Under the pieces are notes generated by a model. That model did not search any database, was not told where the DNA came from, and saw only the letters and a list, made by a program, of their open reading frames with translations. Made by a program: the position numbers and the translations under genes. A stretch of DNA of 64,000 nucleotides, taken from positions 158,988 to 222,987 of the forward strand of contig NZ_LT607422.1 in the NCBI RefSeq assembly GCF_900095225.1, written 5' to 3'. Source of the stretch: Pseudomonas sp. UMAB-08. Lineage in GTDB: Bacteria; Pseudomonadota; Gammaproteobacteria; Pseudomonadales; Pseudomonadaceae. Of this stretch, positions 58,364-64,000 are shown piece after piece; the stretch's first letter is position 1; each line of letters starts with the position of its first letter.

Positions 58364-58855
58364 TCAGGCGTCGCGTGGGTCTGGATTGTCCAGGACGCTG
58401 TCTGTCTGCTCAGCGCGGAATTTCTTCAGCACTGCATGGAATTGCGGGTGCTTGGCGCCAAGAATGCTGGCCGACAACAATGCAGCATTGATTGCGCCCG
58501 CTTTGCCGATGGCCAGGGTCGCCACAGGAATCCCGGCAGGCATCTGCACGATAGACAGCAGGGAATCAACGCCCGACAACATCGACGACTGCACGGGCAC
58601 GCCCAGCACTGGAAGATGAGTCTTGGCCGCACACATGCCCGGCAAATGAGCTGCACCGCCAGCACCGGCAATGATCACTTCAATGCCACGGGCTTCGGCC
58701 TGTTCGGCGTACTGGAACAGCAGATCCGGCGTCCGGTGGGCTGACACCACTTTGACTTCGTAAGGGATGCCTAGCTTTTCCAGCATATCGGCGGTGTGGC
58801 TAAGGGTGGACCAATCGGACTTGGAGCCCATGATCACGCCAACCAGTGCGCTCAT
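58364..58855 (-). CDS. purE: N5-CAIR mutase
   Basis: 163-residue enzyme that shifts the carboxylate of N5-CAIR to give CAIR in purine synthesis. Segments GVIMGSKSDWSTL and VSAHRTPD and GAGGAAHLPGM are typical class I PurE. The ATG at 58855 (MSALVGVIMG) is used; an upstream in-frame codon at 58894 would begin within the leader hairpin region. It is first in purE-purK. Confidence 0.97.
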   Translation of the reverse strand: MSALVGVIMGSKSDWSTLSHTADMLEKLGIPYEVKVVSAHRTPDLLFQYAEQAEARGIEVIIAGAGGAAHLPGMCAAKTHLPVLGVPVQSSMLSGVDSLLSIVQMPAGIPVATLAIGKAGAINAALLSASILGAKHPQFHAVLKKFRAEQTDSVLDNPDPRDA

Positions 58856-58892
58856 CGTCGTGCCTCTTCTATCGGGCGCCCGCAGGCGCGTC

Positions 58893-58932
58893 AAAAAACA
58901 AACAAGCCACGCGGGAAAACCGGCGTGGCTTG
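58893..58932 (-). terminator. Hairpin with T-tract in the purE leader (possible attenuator)
   Basis: Arms CAAGCCACGC (58903-58912) and GCGTGGCTTG (58923-58932) form a 10-bp stem; on the minus strand the stem is followed by TTTGTTTTTT, a terminator shape. It lies about 40-80 nt before the purE start, downstream of the likely promoter, so it would end leader transcripts prematurely unless prevented. A second GC-rich stem (GGCCGGT/ACCGGCC, 58946-58962) lies just upstream in the same transcript. Confidence 0.65.
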
Positions 58933-58973
58933 CTGGATGAATTATGGCCGGTCGAACCGGCCAAAGGCCGCGC

Positions 58974-58979
58974 AGTATA
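58974..58979 (-). promoter_or_regulatory. Candidate -10 element of purE
   Basis: TATACT on the minus strand (five of six to consensus), preceded by G. The start point would be near 58967, about 110 nt before purE, just upstream of the two hairpins. No convincing -35 is seen; extended -10 or activator use is possible. The remaining part of the 400-bp gap (58980-59255) shows no gene. Confidence 0.45.
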
Positions 58980-59255
58980 CCTTAAAGCGCAGGGAAGACA
59001 GCCCCCTTGGTGACCACCTGTCCGCAGGGCCTTGGCGAGGTCTGCGCACGGCACCCGCGACCGAAATTCCCCAAGGCAAAAGGTCCTACATCGCCTGTAC
59101 GCCATTTACTACTTTATGTGACGCCAACAGCAACTAACAAATCGCAACCGCTTCGGCTTAGCTGTTTTCATGCCTGACATGAACACATGTTCCGGGTAGA
59201 TCCCGTCATCCAGTACGGACATTAATCAACGAAAACTACCGCCATCGAGACACCC

Positions 59256-59897
59256 ATGCTCATTTATTTAAGAACACTCGCTTTAACACTAAGCACCCTG
59301 CTTATGATCATCATTCCACCGGCTTCCGCGGATGAAAAATTCACGAAGACGCCGCTCCATTTTTATGTATTTCTGCACGACGATATTCCGCAAGCCGAAC
59401 GCGAAAACATTTCCAAGGACTACTTCTCGTGGCTGCGCAAGGACCTTGAAAGCTTCACCCATCGCCGGGTTTACGTGAACTTCATAGCGCATGTCGCGCC
59501 CATAACCCAGTATCCGTATCAAGGCGAAAACCTGGCAAAAATACTGGACGGCTGGCAACGAGAGGTAAATGACTACATCGACAAAAACAATCTACCCATG
59601 AACAGCAGAACCAAGTATTTACTGTTAACCAACGAAAAAATAAACGGGATGACTTTGGGTGTCGCCAGAGACAAGAGTTATGCAGGCATTGCATCGCTGG
59701 GTAGTTACCCTGCCGCCGCGCATGAAATAGGTCATCTGCTCGGCGGGAGACATGAGCACTCAGAAGTTTTATTCAAAGGCAGTTGGTGGTGTGAAACCAA
59801 TATATTCCCGACACGCATCAACGTAAGAGCGAACTGCTACCACTACAGCGACAAAAACAAAGAAGCCATCGCCGCTTATTTGAGCGAATCGCCTTAA
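59256..59897 (+). CDS. Secreted zincin-like metalloprotease candidate
   Basis: 213-residue exported protein. Signal peptide residues 1-25 (cleavage ASA|DEKF). Mid-region has no match I recognise. The C-terminal third carries HEIGHLLGGRHEHSE, i.e. H156-E157-x-x-H160-x-x-G163-x-x-H166, the zinc motif of metzincins, with cysteines C179 and C194 that could form a disulfide. A Met-turn is not clear in the short tail. The gene looks more AT-rich than its neighbours, which suggests acquisition. The substrate and family are unknown. Confidence 0.75.
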   Translation: MLIYLRTLALTLSTLLMIIIPPASADEKFTKTPLHFYVFLHDDIPQAERENISKDYFSWLRKDLESFTHRRVYVNFIAHVAPITQYPYQGENLAKILDGWQREVNDYIDKNNLPMNSRTKYLLLTNEKINGMTLGVARDKSYAGIASLGSYPAAAHEIGHLLGGRHEHSEVLFKGSWWCETNIFPTRINVRANCYHYSDKNKEAIAAYLSESP

Positions 59898-59901
59898 GCA
59901 C

Positions 59902-60813
59902 TCAAGACGCACCCTGTGCCGCCCCGCCTTCCAGCTTGCGCCACAACAACCGCACGTTGGCCTTGCGCACCAACGCGCAACGGTACAAACGAATTTCCAG
60001 CGGTACGTGCCATTGTGGGCCGCCACACACCACCAACTCACCCCGCGCCAGTTCAGCACGCACGCTGAGCTGGGGTACCCAAGCGATGCCCAAACCTTCG
60101 AGCGCCATGCTTTTCAGGCTGTCCGCCATGGCTGTTTCGTAGACCGTGGTGAAGCGCAAGCTGCGCTGACGCAGCAGCAGGTTCACCGAACGCCCCAGAA
60201 ATGCGCCGGCGCTGTAGGCCAGCAACGGCACACTGGCATCGCCTTCAAGGTCGAATAACGGTTGACCGTTGGCGTCTGCCGCGCAGACGGGCAGCATCTC
60301 CGTATGCCCAAGGTGCAGCGAGGGGAAAATTTCAGCGTCCATCTGCAGCGCCGCATCCGGGTCGTAGAACGCCAGCATCAGATCGCAACCCCCCTCACGC
60401 AACGCATGTACCGCATCGCCAACGTTGGTCGCAACCAACCGCGTGGCAATGTTCAGCCCTTCGTTGCGCAACTGGGCGATCCAGCGCGGGAAAAACCCCA
60501 AGGCCAAAGAGTGCGCCGCCGCGACTTGCATGACTTCGCCTTGCCCACCCTCCAGGTGATGCAGATGACGCAGTACCTCGCCAAGCTGTTCGACAACGGT
60601 ACGCGCTGTCACCAGAAACAGCTGTCCGGCAGCCGTCAGTTCGATCGGCGTGCGTGAGCGATTGACCAGCGTCAGCCCCAGCGCCGATTCAAGGCTGCGA
60701 ATCCGGCGGCTGAAAGCAGGTTGCGTCACGAAGCGGCGCTCGGCCGCCTGGGAAAAACTGCGGGTGGCGGCCAGGGCACTGAAGTCCTCCAGCCATTTAC
60801 TTTCCAGGTTCAT
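59902..60813 (-). CDS. LysR-family regulator, HypT-like
   Basis: 303-residue LysR protein. N-terminal winged helix MNLESKWLEDFSALAATRSF and FVTQPAFSRRIRSLESALG; then the effector domain with VAAAHSLALGFFPRW and GLGIAWVPQLSV. The segments resemble E. coli HypT, which responds to hypochlorite. Of the two adjacent start codons, the one at 60813 has the better GGAGG spacing. It is divergent from aspA (225-bp gap), so aspA may be a target. Stop is 4 bp from the convergent metalloprotease stop. Confidence 0.85.
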   Translation of the reverse strand: MNLESKWLEDFSALAATRSFSQAAERRFVTQPAFSRRIRSLESALGLTLVNRSRTPIELTAAGQLFLVTARTVVEQLGEVLRHLHHLEGGQGEVMQVAAAHSLALGFFPRWIAQLRNEGLNIATRLVATNVGDAVHALREGGCDLMLAFYDPDAALQMDAEIFPSLHLGHTEMLPVCAADANGQPLFDLEGDASVPLLAYSAGAFLGRSVNLLLRQRSLRFTTVYETAMADSLKSMALEGLGIAWVPQLSVRAELARGELVVCGGPQWHVPLEIRLYRCALVRKANVRLLWRKLEGGAAQGAS

Positions 60814-61038
60814 CATGTCCTCCGATCACTGCAGGAGCGGACTTGCAACTACCCGTCCCGCGCCTGTCAAAAAGCATCTGCGTCATGTTCATACGCTCGT
60901 CACAATCGTAACGTCACATCGACATTATGCCGTTTGTGCATAGGGCAGCGCTTAACAGCATTGGCCCCAAATTGCCCACACGCCTAGCATCAGTGGCGTT
61001 CCGGCATTGTTCGTGCCTTTCTTGAGACTATCTCTATC

Positions 61039-62463
<1,425 letters not shown>

Positions 62464-62527
62464 CCTTCAGCCCCTGGCAGCAACACGCTCACCAGGCTGA
62501 GAGACTAGACACCTCTCACCCTTTTGA

Positions 62528-62561
62528 GGGCCCCGAGATCATTCTCCGGGCCCTTTTTTTT
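62528..62561 (+). terminator. Terminator after aspA
   Basis: GGGCCC-C-GAGA pairs with TCTC-C-GGGCCC (one C:C mismatch) around the loop TCAT, followed by T8. Strong intrinsic terminator on the plus strand. Confidence 0.92.
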
Positions 62562-62628
62562 GCCAGCTTGTTTTTACTTTTCACTAGACACGCCATAGCC
62601 TTGGCCGATCACCCAAAGGAGAAGTGCC

Positions 62629-63636
62629 ATGAATCGCGAAACCCCGCCACCCGCTCAGCAGGTCATGGTGCTCTACACCGGCGGCACCATCGGCATGCAG
62701 GCCAGCGCCAATGGCTTGGCTCCGGCTTCGGGATTCGAGGCGCGGATGGCCGAGCAACTGGCTGCCCAACCAGAGCTGAAGGTGCCGAACTGGCAGTTTC
62801 GCGAACTGCTGCCGTTGATCGACAGCGCCAACATGACCCCCGCCTACTGGCAGCGTCTGCGTGAAGCGGTGATCGAGGCAGTGGAGGTGGATGGCTGCGA
62901 CGCGGTATTGATCCTGCACGGGACCGATACCCTGGCCTACAGCGCGGCGGCGATGAGTTTTCAGTTGCTCGGGCTGAGCGCACCGGTACTGTTCACCGGC
63001 TCGATGCTGCCCGCTGGCGTCGAGAACAGTGATGCCTGGGAAAATCTTAATGGCGCCCTGCTCGCCCTGGGCCAAGGCTTGGCGCCGGGCGTGCAGCTGT
63101 ACTTTCATGGCGAGTTGCTGGCACCGACCCGCTGCGCAAAAATCCGCAGCTTTGGTCGTCATCCGTTCGCCGCATTGCAGCGCTCGCGGGGGGGGGAGTC
63201 GGCGCAGCCTGTACCAGCGGCGCTGGATTATCGTCAGCCGAAAAGCATTGCCAACGTCGCCGTGCTGCCCTTGTTTCCCGGCATCAACGCGCAACACCTG
63301 GAGGGTTTACTCGACAGCGGGATTCAGGCGCTGATACTGGAATGCTTCGGCAGCGGCACCGGCCCAAGTGATAACCCACAATTTCTCGCCAGCCTGCAAC
63401 GCGCCCGGCAACGCGGCATCTGCGTGGTCGCCATCACCCAGTGCCATGAAGGCGGCGTCGAACTGGACATCTACGAAGCCGGCAGTCGCCTGCGCGGCGT
63501 CGGCGTACTGTCGGGTGGCGGCATGACCCGCGAAGCGGCATTCGGCAAATTGCATGCGCTACTCGGCGCAGGGCTTGCGCAAGATGAAGTACGACGCTTG
63601 GTTGAGCTGGATGTGTGTGGTGAGTTAGGGGACTGA
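62629..63636 (+). CDS. Asparaginase (type I-like)
   Basis: 335-residue asparaginase. The first active-site motif YTGGTIGM is at 16-23 (nucleophile T17 or T20 as in the family) and the second HGTDTLAY at 97-104. No signal peptide, so a cytoplasmic type I-like enzyme converting asparagine to aspartate and ammonia, feeding AspA. A run of nine G bases (63188-63196) lies in the middle of the frame, a hot spot for slippage. The gene is 65 bp after the aspA terminator and may have its own promoter. Confidence 0.93.
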   Translation: MNRETPPPAQQVMVLYTGGTIGMQASANGLAPASGFEARMAEQLAAQPELKVPNWQFRELLPLIDSANMTPAYWQRLREAVIEAVEVDGCDAVLILHGTDTLAYSAAAMSFQLLGLSAPVLFTGSMLPAGVENSDAWENLNGALLALGQGLAPGVQLYFHGELLAPTRCAKIRSFGRHPFAALQRSRGGESAQPVPAALDYRQPKSIANVAVLPLFPGINAQHLEGLLDSGIQALILECFGSGTGPSDNPQFLASLQRARQRGICVVAITQCHEGGVELDIYEAGSRLRGVGVLSGGGMTREAAFGKLHALLGAGLAQDEVRRLVELDVCGELGD

Positions 63637-63660
63637 TTTATTTTTCACGCTGCGGGAGGA

Positions 63661-63755
63661 CTCGCCGCGTCCTCTACGCTGCACTGTCGCGCAAACTGTG
63701 TCTCGATTCTGCCCGGCGTAGGAGCTGACTTGTCTGCGAAGACCATACGGCGCGG
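63661..63755 (+). repeat. Copy 1 of a 95-bp direct repeat
   Basis: Matches 63906-64000 with one difference (A at 63720, G at 63965). The copies are 245 bp apart, suggesting a tandem 245-bp unit; the second is cut by the window edge. Confidence 0.92.
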
Positions 63756-63848
63756 TCCACCTGCTGCCGCTCGATCTAGATCATCGCTGCTGGGTCAAAC
63801 CTGTCGGAAGCCCGTGCCGGGCTTATTCGCAGACAAGTCAGCTCCTAC
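63718..63848. repeat. REPIN-like element
   Basis: A perfect 23-bp inverted repeat: 63718-63740 (starting GTAGGAGCTGACTTG) and 63826-63848, with 85 bp between. This is the paired, inverted arrangement of the GTAGGAGC-type REP sequences mobilised by RAYT transposases in pseudomonads; here the inner bases differ from the usual GCGAGCTTGCTCGC form. No RAYT gene is in the window. Confidence 0.8.
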
Positions 63849-63905
63849 AGATTGGAGAAAATCCACCTTATATTTCAATCAGTTACATCTAGTTTGATGG
63901 AAGGC

Positions 63906-64000
63906 CTCGCCGCGTCCTCTACGCTGCACTGTCGCGCAAACTGTGTCTCGATTCTGCCCGGCGTGGGAGCTGACTTGTCTGCGAAGACCATACGGCGCGG
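63906..64000 (+). repeat. Copy 2 of the 95-bp direct repeat (cut by window edge)
   Basis: Begins CTCGCCGCGTCC like copy 1 and continues to the last base, so the full repeat may be longer. It includes another GTGGGAGCTGACTTG start of the REP arm. The 364-bp tail after the asparaginase gene holds only these repeats. Confidence 0.9.

Noticed and set aside
57182..58744. Plus-strand frame of 520 codons opposite purK and purE
   Set aside because: Shadow of two conserved purine genes.

Overview
The window is about 64 kb of chromosome from a fluorescent-group Pseudomonas. The evidence is the high-GC coding pattern, the gene content (crc, oxyR-recG, long AlgC, enlarged PstA/PstC, dadR-dadA-ridA-dadX) and a gene order that I recall as close to the PA5302-PA5370 region of P. 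aeruginosa. That synteny is from memory and was not searched. I see no rRNA, tRNA, CRISPR array, insertion sequence or prophage. Nearly everything is core-genome housekeeping.

Layout. 1-3.0 kb: D-alanine catabolism (dadX cut by the left edge, a RidA-family gene, dadA) with the divergent Lrp-type activator dadR. 3.0-10.1 kb: a zinc/iron-cluster-type small protein, a PuuB/PauB-like FAD oxidase, a DUF1127 protein, a MocR-type regulator, an MFS carrier, a PuuC/KauB-like aldehyde dehydrogenase and a cupin; together these look like polyamine or amine catabolism. 10.1-21 kb: rpmG-rpmB, a peptide-binding protein, radC, coaBC-dut-algC-argB, pyrE and crc. 21-27 kb: rph, yicC, gmk, rpoZ, spoT and ridA, i.e. 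nucleotide and ppGpp metabolism. 27-36 kb: a lipoprotein, a nucleotide-sugar epimerase-like gene, exbB-exbD-tonB, oxyR-recG and an HDOD protein. 36-40 kb: HU protein, rubredoxin and its reductase, ubiC-ubiA and a small secreted repeat protein.

40-54 kb is a phosphate-starvation block: phoB-phoR on the plus strand, then phoU, pstB, pstA, pstC and pstS on the minus strand. Pho-box-like direct repeats lie before phoB, pstC and pstS. PstS binds phosphate, PstC/PstA/PstB import it, PhoU couples the transporter to PhoR, and PhoR phosphorylates PhoB, which acts at the Pho boxes. A CNNM/CBS membrane protein, an M23 peptidase and a response regulator sit between phoR and phoU. 54-63.6 kb: a thioesterase, an aldose-1-epimerase-like protein, purE-purK behind a structured leader, a secreted zincin-like protein, a HypT-like LysR regulator, aspA and an asparaginase. 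The last 360 bp hold a REP/REPIN-like inverted repeat within the start of a 245-bp tandem duplication.

The best candidates for something little described are the secreted HExxHxxGxxH protein at 59256-59897, the terminator-like hairpin in the purE leader, the periplasmic inserts of PstA and PstC, the membrane-anchored form of AlgC with an internal start, and the overlap of transcription-termination hairpins with Pho boxes around pstS. I found no multi-gene system that looks wholly new.
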